From contig OX344761.1 of NCBI GenBank assembly GCA_947034895.1, positions 87,123,447 to 87,187,446 on the forward strand: a DNA stretch of 64,000 nt. Reading direction: 5' to 3'. The position numbers and the translations under genes were made by a program. Below, piece by piece: positions 1-16,386 of the stretch; the stretch's first letter is position 1; every line of letters begins with the position of its first letter. Source of the stretch: Rhytidiadelphus loreus. Lineage: Eukaryota > Streptophyta > Bryopsida > Hypnales > Hylocomiaceae. Below the pieces are notes generated by a model. The model worked only from the letters and a program-made list of their open reading frames with translations, did no database searches and had not been told where the DNA came from.

Positions 1-6349
<6,349 letters not shown>

Positions 6350-6920
6350 TGTAAAAGGAAATAAATTGTCGCATCTTACAATCTTCGGGGTTCCCCTTCG
6401 TGCGCTGGGGGTTCACAGAAGATCTACCCTATGGTTCCTGAGAGCCAGGACAATCAGAGGCAGGTTTCTCTGTATATTTACGGCTCCGGTTCCTCCCATG
6501 TACCATGTCTTGTACCATATTTGTACGATGTAGTTTCAACTTGAATTTGCCGCTGCAAGTTCGCCAATTTTGCTCTATAGTGATCTCCGTCAAATTCTGC
6601 AACAAGGTGCTTCATAGAACAGTTTTGGTTCAGCGAGAGGAAGAGATTTAATGTACGTCTCGACAAGGATGATGATGCTGTCGCTATGTTTGAGTCGATT
6701 GACATGATACATTAACCAGACAATCAATATTTGTAAATATGAACTACTGGAGGCAGTAGTTCCCTTATCTTGCCTGAAATGAGTGTATGATCGTCGTGCT
6801 CAACACTGCTAGCCAGTTGTGGTCGATCAGTTTCTAATCAAGTATCATTAATGAGGATGATGGGATGTCCTCAATCGGTGTCACGGGTCTCACACAAAGT
6901 AACATAAAGTGGAAAGAATT
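6350..6920 (+). other. 3' UTR and downstream flank of the IRE-type kinase gene
   Basis: No coding signal was found. The first ~400 bases have balanced composition like a transcribed 3' UTR. The sequence turns AT-rich after about 6.9 kb, where the first miniature element begins. Short ORFs here (for example 6478-6705 minus) show no protein-like composition. Confidence 0.5.
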
Positions 6921-7489
6921 TTAACCCGTAAAGGACCATTGTCCATAAACAAGGAGACGGGGTAGCAAAAAATAAATAAAAAAATTTGAATTTTAAAAAT
7001 ATAAATAAAAAAATTTCGTAGATTATATTTTTGTACATGGAAAGTTTAGATTCATTCCATTTGGATATGTTATGAGAAAGTTATGTACAATTTTGTTTTG
7101 GGGGCAATTAGAGCATCTTCTTGAAAAAATAACTTGTAGGATTCATCTTTAAATGCAATTCTCCACCATAAAGATTTAAAGCTCAAAACTCTATAGTGCA
7201 AAAAATTAAAGTTAAAGAAGGTTCAAAGTCAAATAATCTAATCCCATAATGTGTTGAAAAACTTGTTTTTTTCACTTTGAACGGAAAAACTTGTTTTTTC
7301 CACTTTAAATGCAGATATTTATGCAGTCAATTTTTTTAATTTTTTCACTATGAACGCAGATATCTGTGCTGTCAAATTTTCTGATTTTTTTTTCACACAT
7401 TCTCACACCAGTTTAGTGTCAAATCCTATGGTTAGATGTTCAGAAAAAAAGCAATTTTGCATAAAAACGCCTTAATCCTTTCAGGTTAA
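6921..7489. mobile_element. TTAA-flanked MITE, CCC-type terminal repeats (copy 1)
   Basis: The element starts TTAA+CCCGTAAAGGACC and ends CCTTTCAGG+TTAA, so the ends are inverted and bounded by TTAA. Its interior matches the reverse complement of the copies at 42.9-44.0 kb and 58.8-59.8 kb, for example in a stretch on 'ccataactttctcataac' and 'caagaagatgctctaattgc'. About 569 bp, non-coding. The shared interior makes it one family rather than a chance palindrome. Confidence 0.7.
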
Positions 7490-9508
7490 GGAAGGAAGAC
7501 CCATTATGGACTTGAACCCAATACACTCAATTGGGGTTCAAAGGGTTGAAATTAATCTTAAAAAATTGCCACTAGAGACTTCTCCTTGGTTAGTTGAATT
7601 TTTTATTGTTTATCAATAGAAATCATCCATGTGTTTCAAGAAAAAGAAAAAAGAAAAGGGTTGGAATTAGGTTGAAAAGTGTGCTAGTTGATGAATTCAA
7701 TGAGCACTAGCTTGTGGTGTTTACAAATGACAAAAGATACCTACATCATTTCACAATGTGAAGGGACAAATTTTGGGGTTGTCATTGGCTTTGTGTGGGT
7801 AATAAAGAAAGCTACATTAGCATTCAAAAGTGCAACAATAGTCCCATCCCAAGGTGCCGTGATGGGAAGCTATCTAATTTTGTTGCAACTTCTTATAATA
7901 TATCTTTTTTTCTTCTAAAACATGTACTTGTAGAATATTCTTTAATTTGCCATTCTTTTGCTAATTTTTTGTGAATCAATAAGTGTAATTGAGCAAAATG
8001 ACCAAATGGTCTACAATGGGTTTACTATGATACAACTTTGGACTTGATCAACTTTGTTGACATCATATATAACTTCAAGTACATAACATACCTTAACCCT
8101 TAAAGAACACCGCAACCTTTTTTCAGCCAATGAATGATAAAGAATCCTTCTATATAGGATAGTAGTGCAACTTTTCATCCACGAAATTTTGTGTGAAAAG
8201 GAGAGATCTTGTAAAGTAGTTTGACTTTCAGTGAGTGTTTTGGGATTTTTTTAAACCAATAATTCACATAGTACCAAAAGGGATGATTTCCAGTCACCAA
8301 ACCATCCTTTAAGGGTTAAAGTAATTGAATTTGTGAGGTATGAAGAATATCCCATTGTTGTGGCATGTAGTAGGGTGGGTTCCTATATCCTCTGGGATGG
8401 ATTTTTTATTCATCCAAATTGTCCCTTTGCTTTAGTCCTAAATAACAACCAATATTTGAACATCATAGATCCACAAACTGACACTGCAAACAAATAGCAT
8501 GCGTTGCACTCTGTCAATTATTGTAGTTGAGTGCAAAGTCATTGATTGTAAACAATGCAAATAAACAGTGCGTGCTGCACTCTGTCAATCCTCGTTTTTG
8601 AATGCAGTCACTGATTGAAACAATGCACAATGCACTCAAATTGGCCTGTCCTATTTTTTTTCAAGAATGAACCCCAATTCACTAAAATTGACTAAATCTA
8701 GTTTTATTTTTGTCAGGAGTGGGGCTGTTTTTCAGGAATCATATATGTTCAGGAACATTCAACTCAGGATTCAAAAGATATGAAATAATGCTCTCATGTA
8801 TCCATATCAACATCTACATATGCACATCTATATTCTGATGTATACATTTCCAGGCATATATTTATATGTCTTAGTATATATTAATGTGTATCCCAATGTT
8901 CTTGAATTTTAAGGGGAGTTGGTTTTTAATTTTGGGGGGTGGACACCCTTTTCCGGTACTGAGCGGCAGTCATTTTTGAATGCATACCGCATGCTACTAG
9001 CTCTAGGAAATTCTCTAATAAGTATAAATATTGCCAGCTTTTTCACTTAAGGCACACTTTCACCAATCATCACTAAGTTTCTCAACTCAAAATGAGGATT
9101 CGGAAATAGCCTGGAACACATTCTTGCGGTTGAAGGCTTCGCAGAGTATACAAACCTCAGGAGTGCAAATGATGAAAAAAAATTGATTATATAAACTAAT
9201 AACTAACGCTGGTTGGACCCGGACGGGATCCTCTTCAGACAATTTGCTAATCTCCACGTTCCAGAAGACCAGCCCTTGTGAGTTGAATTTGCCTAACTAT
9301 GGAAATCATGCCAAAACTTCCTACGAACTGCAAACAAGAGCACCAGCGTTCTGAAGGTATCAGGAACTACATCTCCGATCAATGAACAAGACTAGTCCTT
9401 AACTGGGTCAAAAACTGAACTCTAGGAAACGAAGCTTAACCTTTGACCTTGACCTTTTGCTCTACTGTCATAAATTCAGTGGCCAAATTGGGCAACAGAT
9501 GATGCCCG
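7490..9508. other. AT-rich intergenic DNA with short repeats
   Basis: No supported gene. It contains a second TTAA element (8093-8319) and an imperfect direct repeat of about 85 bp around 8480-8640, built on a 'tgcactctgtcaat' core with 'attga..aaacaatgca' around it. The 9.0-9.5 kb part is the 3' flank of the minus-strand maturase ORF. A maturase (X) domain was looked for there on the minus strand and was not found. Confidence 0.5.
8093..8319. mobile_element. TTAA-flanked MITE, CCC-type terminal repeats (copy 2, 227 bp)
   Basis: Begins TTAA+CCCTTAAAG and ends CTTTAAGGG+TTAA, an inverted repeat of 13 bases including the TTAA. The interior is non-coding. The outer bases beyond TTAA do not match on the two sides, so TTAA itself is the likely target duplication. 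Confidence 0.65.
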
Positions 9509-10546
9509 TCAACCGTACTGTATCAAGGCCCCCAAGAACTCGGTCATTTCAGAGCGCGCGTTCAAAACAGGGCTTGTGTGCTCATTAATATCAAACTTCA
9601 ACTTCTGCTGCAAGAAGGTTTGCACAGCCTGGCGAATGGCAATGCCGTCTTGCTTGCTACCCTTGAGACCGAGAAGAATGTTGTCAGCATAGCGCAGGTA
9701 CTTCAGTCTCTTTGGTCCCTCATCTCCAGAGGGACTCAGTGCGCGGGCCCCAAACATGGGAATAAGCTCATCCTCCATGTAGCAATCCAATTCATGGAGA
9801 AGAATGTTGTTACATAACGGGGAAATGATGGAACCCATAACCAGCTCCGTGTTGTACTGTGTGCGGTCCGTGAGGTTGTAAACATCAACATAGCCAGCAT
9901 TCAGAAGCTTCCGAATCAAATCCTCCATGGATCTCGAGTGAAGAACGGGAGCCATCAGCTCCAGGAGAATCTCGTGATGAGCTTTGGTGAAGAGCTTCTG
10001 CAGGTCGATCGGAACCAGCCACGTCATTCCCAACCAGGTGGAACGCAGCACTTTCAAACAGCTGTGGCAAGAGCGTCCAATGCGAAACCCGTGGCTTGAG
10101 TCGCGAAATGTGGGCTCAAAAGCAGGCTCTAAAACCATTACCACAGCTGTTTGTACCACTTTGTCGATTGTCGAGGCGATGGACAGAGGCCGACCCCCTT
10201 CTGGTGTAGGAAGAATGATGCGTTGTGCTGGCTTGGGAGCATATCTATGCCTCCGTAGCTCCTCTGACAGCCTCTGGAAACCGCGTTCTGTCAACTCAGT
10301 TTGAGCTCTCCCGTCGATCCCCGGTGATACTGTTCGATGCAGCTTCTGATATGCGGCTCTGAGGTGATTCACATCGTACACACTCGAGTAGGCTATCTCG
10401 GTATCCATCTGGGGCTCTGTCCCTTGGAGTGCATGATACAGCCGAGAGGGGGCCACTTTCGGGACACAACACGAACTCCTGCTCGTCGAAAATTCCCGTT
10501 GCAACAATTTCTGCACGACGAAAAAAACAAGGATGAGCGGCCTCAT
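9509..10546 (-). CDS. Group II intron-type reverse transcriptase/maturase, truncated, organelle-targeting-like N-terminus
   Basis: A 345-codon intronless ORF. The ATG is the first in frame after an upstream in-frame TAG, so this start is well supported. Residues 1-30 are hydrophobic then Ser/Arg-rich (LLQREFSTSRSS), like a mitochondrial presequence. From about residue 60 the RT fingers/palm of group II intron proteins follows: SPGIDG, a GRPLSIAS block, SHGFRIGRSCHSCL, a PIDLQ block carrying the first catalytic Asp, and LRYADNILLG. The box is YADN where active enzymes have YADD, so the second aspartate of the pair is lost. The ORF stops at EFLGALIQYG, just after the palm, with no thumb/X (maturase) or endonuclease domain. 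Family knowledge: plant nuclear maturases (nMATs) are imported to splice organelle introns. This could be a relocated, decaying mitochondrial intron ORF or an RT-only splicing factor. It is more GC-rich than its surroundings. Confidence 0.8.
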   Translation of the reverse strand: MRPLILVFFVVQKLLQREFSTSRSSCCVPKVAPSRLYHALQGTEPQMDTEIAYSSVYDVNHLRAAYQKLHRTVSPGIDGRAQTELTERGFQRLSEELRRHRYAPKPAQRIILPTPEGGRPLSIASTIDKVVQTAVVMVLEPAFEPTFRDSSHGFRIGRSCHSCLKVLRSTWLGMTWLVPIDLQKLFTKAHHEILLELMAPVLHSRSMEDLIRKLLNAGYVDVYNLTDRTQYNTELVMGSIISPLCNNILLHELDCYMEDELIPMFGARALSPSGDEGPKRLKYLRYADNILLGLKGSKQDGIAIRQAVQTFLQQKLKFDINEHTSPVLNARSEMTEFLGALIQYG

Positions 10547-10725
10547 TAAGCTTTGCTAGTAACAAATACATTAGAGTCTTCTGTACTCCGGATAGAGCCT
10601 CTTCACCTTATACAACAGGTCGCCAACAGGTCATCTATACTCTAACAAATCCTCGATACTTTGGGTACATTCCAGACAGAAAGCGCATGAGGAGAGACAT
10701 TGTGCTGGAGGCAAGTCCAGTCCCT

Positions 10726-10742
10726 AAACCCTAAACCCTAAT
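10726..10742. promoter_or_regulatory. Double telo-box (AAACCCTAA)
   Basis: Two overlapping AAACCCTAA motifs lie 18 bp before an ATG on the plus strand (10760) and 180 bp upstream of the minus-strand maturase ORF. Telo-boxes are known promoter/5' UTR elements of plant housekeeping genes, so this may be a shared divergent promoter. Confidence 0.55.
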
Positions 10743-10759
10743 TCAATTCCCAGGCAAAC

Positions 10760-11161
10760 ATGCTGCGGCTTCCGACTATCGCGAGCAATCTCTCTAAGGT
10801 TTGAACCTCTTTATCTGACAATAGTAATCCCCAAACAATAGAACAGAACGGCAAGGTTATTCTCTGAAAAAACGTCTAATGCACTACTACTGCTCACCTG
10901 ATTCAGAGTTTGAGTAATTTGAGCACGAGAATTCGACCGAAAGGCACGCCGAGCATGGTGCCAATGCTTCCAAATCTCCCACGGCTTCTGCCGCACCATG
11001 ATGACGAAAATTCTCCTACTTCACGACATGTCTGTGAAAGAATCCATCGAAGTGAAAAAGGCGGCCATCGCCACGGATCGCACCCGCTGCAACCCCCCGC
11101 ATTGAAAACTCACAAATGGCGAGGAAGACGAAAATTGTGCCTCCCAAGCTCCGCATTCTAG
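10760..11161 (+). CDS. Candidate two-exon small gene, product unknown (possible organelle-targeted peptide)
   Basis: Exon 1 is 10760-10798 (13 codons from ATG, then AAG|GT). The intron is 10799-10906, ending TTCAG. Exon 2 is 10907-11161, ending TAG. Together they give 97 codons with consistent phase. The start follows closely on a double telo-box. The first ~35 residues are Leu/Ser/Arg-rich without acidic residues, like a mitochondrial presequence; the rest is Pro-, His- and Arg-rich and I do not recognise it. An alternative short ORF on another frame (ATG at 11116) also exists. It may be a 5' fragment of a former gene. Transcription evidence would be needed to call it real. Confidence 0.35.
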
Positions 11162-11195
11162 CTGCTCACGCTCACGGCTCATTCTGACTTTGCTA

Positions 11196-11212
11196 AAACC
11201 CTAAACCCTAAT
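11196..11212. promoter_or_regulatory. Second double telo-box
   Basis: AAAACCCTAAACCCTAA occurs about 30 bp before another ATG (11241) that opens only 11 codons. It marks a second housekeeping-type 5' region within 500 bp, or a duplicated promoter. Confidence 0.45.
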
Positions 11213-11437
11213 CCTCGCCATCGCTGGAATTTCTTCCGCAATGGGTGTGCTCTTGGATGCCGCAACCAAAGAATAGAGAAAAAGGTTCCTATCCCCTACA
11301 TAAGGGTCACATTATGCATAAATTAAGTCACTTTTCTTAAAGTCATCTTGTGATTGGTTTAATCCTGAAACAATATACCCAATTTAAGGGGTTGAGTTTA
11401 CATAGAATCTTCAAGAAAATTTCTTATGTACTCAACT

Positions 11438-11542
11438 ACACAAAATAGTGAAATTAGGTTGCCCCACACTAATTTCTCATATCTAACACTTTCAGACATG
11501 GTCAACTATAGTCTGGGGCAACCTAATTTCACTATTTTGTGT
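11438..11542. repeat. Foldback repeat with 29-bp perfect arms
   Basis: The 29 bases at 11438-11466 (starting ACACAAAATAGTG) are exactly reverse-complemented at 11514-11542, with a 47-base loop. This looks like a small MITE or a former small-RNA hairpin. Confidence 0.7.
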
Positions 11543-12704
11543 ACATGTGAACTTCCATGGTTATCATTTTTTGTCTTCACAAGATGCATTAGTATTGTAT
11601 TTTGAATCACAATTCAAACTTGTAGTTTTTGCATTGGAAAGTTTGATAAAACTTTTGAATAGTGACTTTGAGGTTGCCCATGTAAAAAAGTTCATCATTG
11701 ACTAGTCATTTGAACAAACAAGCTACATGATGCCCATGTAAGAAAGATTCTAAAATCCAAATTTGGGTAGCCCTCCTAAGACCTCAAATGTCTCTTAAGG
11801 ATTACAAGATGTGAGCATTCAATTTTGACACTTTCTTCATTTACGATAAGGTAGAAGCACATGCAAAACATCATTTTTTTACCCCCTTTTATATCGGTGA
11901 ACCAAATGAAGATTTTTTACATTAACCTTCTCGAGAAGAAACCAACGTAAATTGTTTCATAATTTTATAACATGATATTCTAAGAATCTTCAAAGTTGAA
12001 AACATAGATCATCAACTCAAGTCACATACTAAATTCCCTTTGAACAACAAGACTTGAAGCACAAAATGCTTTAACTTCTATTAGTTGCATCAAAACTCTT
12101 CAACTCACATTGGTTGCTCTTAAAAGCATGTGGTGGTTTAGAATGAATGAAGATGGCCATTCAAGGTGCAAATATAGGTGGTGCAAAAAGAGGCAATGAC
12201 TCTTTTAAGTGAGTACCAGTAAAATATCTTAGTTTATTGAACTACAAAAGTCATTATAGGGTTTTGTTGGTATTCAAAAGGAGATTCAAAATACTTTAGA
12301 ACATATACTAATTTTTGGGACACGATATGAATGAATTATGAAATTTCAACGTATTGCAAACAAAATGGACCTCAAATGGACTTTAAGTTGTCATGAATAG
12401 AGGTTGTACATTTTAGGCAAGATTCTTTAAGGATTGATTTTAGAAAAAAGGACACAATTAGGTGTAATTACCTTACATCTAAGAGTTCCTTTATATACCT
12501 TCTCTAATAGACAACTTATTTTCATTATTGCAAGAGTTTGAACAAACTTTGAAAGAAATATTGATGGACTTTATACTATTTAATACCATTTATAATTAGC
12601 TTAAATACTCAATATTTATTTCATTTTATACATTATAAAATGTTGGATTAATGCACCTCACAGATTTACATAATTCTAGACTTAGTGTAAACTAGTATTG
12701 GTAT

Positions 12705-13615
12705 TTAAACCCTAAAGGGCTAGAATGTATTTTTTGGCAATATATAAATTTTGGGCAGGTACATGTGAATGGAGATTTCCATGTTTTAGGCTGAAATTTT
12801 AATATGATGTGTAGTCAAGGAATATATTTCATTTCCATTAAAATTTAGGACATTTGGAAACATGAGTAAAAAGTTATCACCTAATATGCTACTTTTGTAA
12901 ATGGGCAATGTCGGCAAATCCTGAAAAATCACTTTTTTCAAAAACAAAAATTTGAAATTGGTTTTCTAGATTTATATATACTTGGAAAGTTTTGAATCAT
13001 TCCATTTTGATCAATGAGTCAAAAGTTATGAGGAGTTTTAGTTTGTGGATAGTTATGGCTTCTCTACTCTAAAATAAACTCTGAAGTCTTTTATTTTACT
13101 CAATTTTCAATATTTTTTGAAAAAAAAAATCATAGGATGTAGATTGTTCATTACAACATTTCAACCATTGGGATGGACATTTTTCAATTCCATAACTAAA
13201 TTCTTAACAATTTTGTATTTTGAATCATTCTCTACTTCTTTCTACTTACTATTTATTTCCTATATGTTGTACAATTTCAAATGATTTGAATTTTTTCAAG
13301 CATGTAGCCAACTTCCTTTGAAGAATGAAACCAAAGAAGCACCACTATTTTGGACATTTTTTCATATGAATGTGAGCTAGTGAAGTGCAGCTGCCCTATT
13401 TTTCATAGGGCCAAATAAAGAATTTTTGTGAATTCAAAAGCTCATATCTTGCAATCCACGAGGTGGAAATTTCTGAAACTTTGTCCACATGTTCTCAAGC
13501 CAGCATACTACAAGATCCTATAGTTACATGTGCCTGAAAATGCTTTAAAAAAAATAGAAATAGCAATTTTGGAGCATTTTGGGTGAAAATATAGTCACAT
13601 GCCTTTAGGGGTTAA
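12705..13615. mobile_element. Probable TTAA-flanked MITE (copy 3, ~911 bp)
   Basis: The right end is CCTTTAGGGG+TTAA. The left end is TTAA+ACCCTAAAGGG, with one extra base. The interior at 12.9-13.1 kb matches the segment at 52.5-52.7 kb inside the receptor-kinase intron (matching around 'caaaagttatgaggagtttt'). The left boundary is less certain. Confidence 0.5.
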
Positions 13616-14751
13616 TACAATTCTGCAATAGTACCAACAACCTTATAACACAATCACTATTTCAAAAAATTCTTATATTTACTTTGTCACATTTTGTAAT
13701 ATTACAAAGCTTTGTAATGTAAAAACAACAACATACATAGAATTTAACGTGTATATTCATGAATTATTTCTTATTTTCTCATTAAATTATCACATTTTTT
13801 CATGTAATAGAATTAGGAGAAATAGCTAAGCTAGATTGATAGTTAACCATACTCACTTTGTCTCAACATTTCTCTCCTTAAGGTCAATTTTTCTACCAGT
13901 GGTAAGAATATTTGTTTTTCTATGTAGTGAAGCCATTGAACTTAGATAAAAAAAAATGCTTGTAGGAAACAATGAGAAAATGTCATAGACCTCAATGCAT
14001 ACAAATGACTCAGATGCATATAGGTCTCAATGCAAATATGACTACATCAAACTACGCTTAGGGATAGTTGAATGTCATTTTTTAAGGATTAAAATTTTAG
14101 GTTAGGATTTTAGAAGCTATGGCTTTCCACATTGCCTTTGCAATTTCACATTTTAGTACTACAAAATTCTCACACCTCTACAATATCACAAAAATTGATC
14201 TTCGAAAGATATTGTAATTTGGGCACTTAAATATATTATCAACAATATTAATTACTACTTATTAGGAGGATTGCATCCATACCTATTTGGATTCAAGTGG
14301 ATCTTTAACTAAAAGTCTATTTATTTTAGTTGTTAAAAAAGAACTAAAGGCTACACAAAGAGGCACTATTGTACCTTTGCTTGTTCCAAATAATGGAATC
14401 TCCATTTTGAAAAACAATAAACGGGAGGCTAAACCAAATTCAATATTTTAAATGTTTTTCAACTACCCCAAGGACTTTCACTTGCAATGAATTGTTTCTA
14501 AGTACATTCACCATTAGAAATTCAAAAGTAAATTTTAGCACAATCAGTACATATATTTGGAAATCTCACTCAATGTTTGAAAATTTTATGTGATTTTATT
14601 TATAAATTTTTTTGGAACAATCCTATTTATTTTGCACTTATAATATAAAATTTTAGTTTTTTAAAAATCCTTTGTAAATTTTATTAATTTATTAATCCTT
14701 TTATAATCAATTATTATTCTCTAATTTGTTCTAAATTCTTGTAATAATTAA

Positions 14752-16386
14752 TTATTCACTTCTAGTATAATCAATATAAAGATTGAAATGTAATGGATCC
14801 ATTGGATCAAATGATATTATATTATTTGGCAAGATTTCTTTTTGAAACTCAAAATTTGATGAATTTGACATATTGGTTGGAAGTGTCAGTGAACTTACAT
14901 TTAAATCTTTGATTCTTCTATTGAAAACATTACAATTACAATTTTGGTTGACTTTTGTTTGAGGTATATTTTCAAAATTATGATTAGATATTTCTCTTGA
15001 TTGTTGTTGACATGTATTCAAATTACTATACGCACAATTTATATCACTTTCAAATTCATAGGCATTTATGTTGTTGCAATTACAATGGTTGTTTATAACA
15101 ATGCAATTACACTCTATATTTATACTATCACAATTGCATTGTGAATTTACATTATTGCATATACATTGCATATGTATATTATCGCAAATATGACATTTAG
15201 TATCACAATTATAATTTTTTGTGATACTTTTATTTTGTAAAATATTATAATTGTTTTTTGATAATATCCTTTTAACATCTTTATGAAATTGTTTGTTGAT
15301 TTTATCAATTTGTAATTTTGATTGATGTGTGTTAGGTGAATTTACAAGTTTTCTAAAATCACTATCATGTAGAATAATTTTATTTCGTGGAATATTATAA
15401 TTTTTTGGTTGCAATATCTTCTTTATATCTTTATAAAATTGTTTGTTATTCATTTCATTTTGATTTCTTATATCAATAGTATCATTTGCATAATCCAAAC
15501 TAGTATATGTGTTATTAGAAGATTCGTTTGCTTTGTTGCTATCATTATTTATTTCAAAGTTAGTACCAAGCTTTGTATTGATTATTATATTTCTATTTTT
15601 AGTTGTCAATTCCTTATTGTTTTGGAATTTATCTACTATAACATTCAATTTTTTAAACCTACTATTACCAATGCTGCTTTGAAACTTTCCTTCAACATTT
15701 ACTTCAAAACTTAAATTTTCAATCCTTGGATGAGAATATTTATGGATTTTACTTTGTTGATTTTTACTATTTGAACATCTTTCAATTTCACTTCTCTTAT
15801 TTTCATCTTTAAGGTTTAAAAGACTACATTTGTCACTAATTTTTTTAAGGTTGGTTTTATTTTCATTATACATTTGCAATTGTAAAATTGGTGAATCATT
15901 TCACTTGCATTCAAAAACTTTGCATTCTTCTAGTTTGTGATCACTCTCAACAAAGTATGAATCATTGTTAGGACTATCAAGTGAGTTATATAAACCATTG
16001 TGTGTTTTCAAAACATTTATAGATTCACAAGATTCTTGGAGTTTTTTGTTGGTTACTTTTATAACATCTTCATTTGCATAATAAACCGATTTATTTCCAT
16101 TTGATTTGGTGTTAGTTAGGGAATTTAATTTTGTAGAAGGTTGTGTGGATTGTTGTTTTTCATCAATATATGTTGCTAGTAATGTTTGGATATCTCGTGA
16201 AACAAGAGTGTTTGACAAATCATTCTTATTTTTATTTTCAAAAGGACTTGAATGAATAATTTTATTTGATACTATAGGCTCAATTTTTTTAATTGAAGGA
16301 TTTTGAAATATTTCACCTTTAGAAATTTTACCATAACAATCAAAATGGAAAATCATGGTTTTAATACCTTCATTAAGAACTATCAT
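14752..16386 (-). pseudogene. Long Asn/Lys/Ser-rich ORF interrupted by one in-frame TGA, function unknown
   Basis: Two minus-strand ORFs, 16386-15901 (161 codons from ATG) and 15879-14752 (375 codons), are in the same frame and separated only by a TGA at 15901-15903 plus seven sense codons. Read through, they make about 544 codons in DNA so AT-rich that open frames should be short. Composition: Asn ~20%, Lys, Ser and Ile high, with a Cys-Asn-rich stretch in the second half (repeated CNC spaced by 5-8 residues). I recognise no domain. A broken transposon-derived gag-like ORF or a lineage-specific low-complexity gene are possible; neither is shown. Most complex-domain signatures, including reverse transcriptase and transposase motifs, are absent. 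Confidence 0.4.

Larger units (their letters stand above)
11270..14751. other. AT-rich intergenic DNA
   Basis: No gene is supported. It holds a short foldback (11438-11542) and a large TTAA-type element (about 12705-13615). The rest is AT-rich, with stop codons in all frames. Confidence 0.5.

Noticed and set aside
9885..10571. Overlapping ORFs in other frames of the maturase gene
   Set aside because: They have no family resemblance, while the main frame shows the RT motifs.
10726..11212. Telomere-like repeats (CCCTAAA) as an interstitial telomere
   Set aside because: Only two units at each site, placed before ATGs, which fits promoter telo-boxes rather than telomeric arrays.
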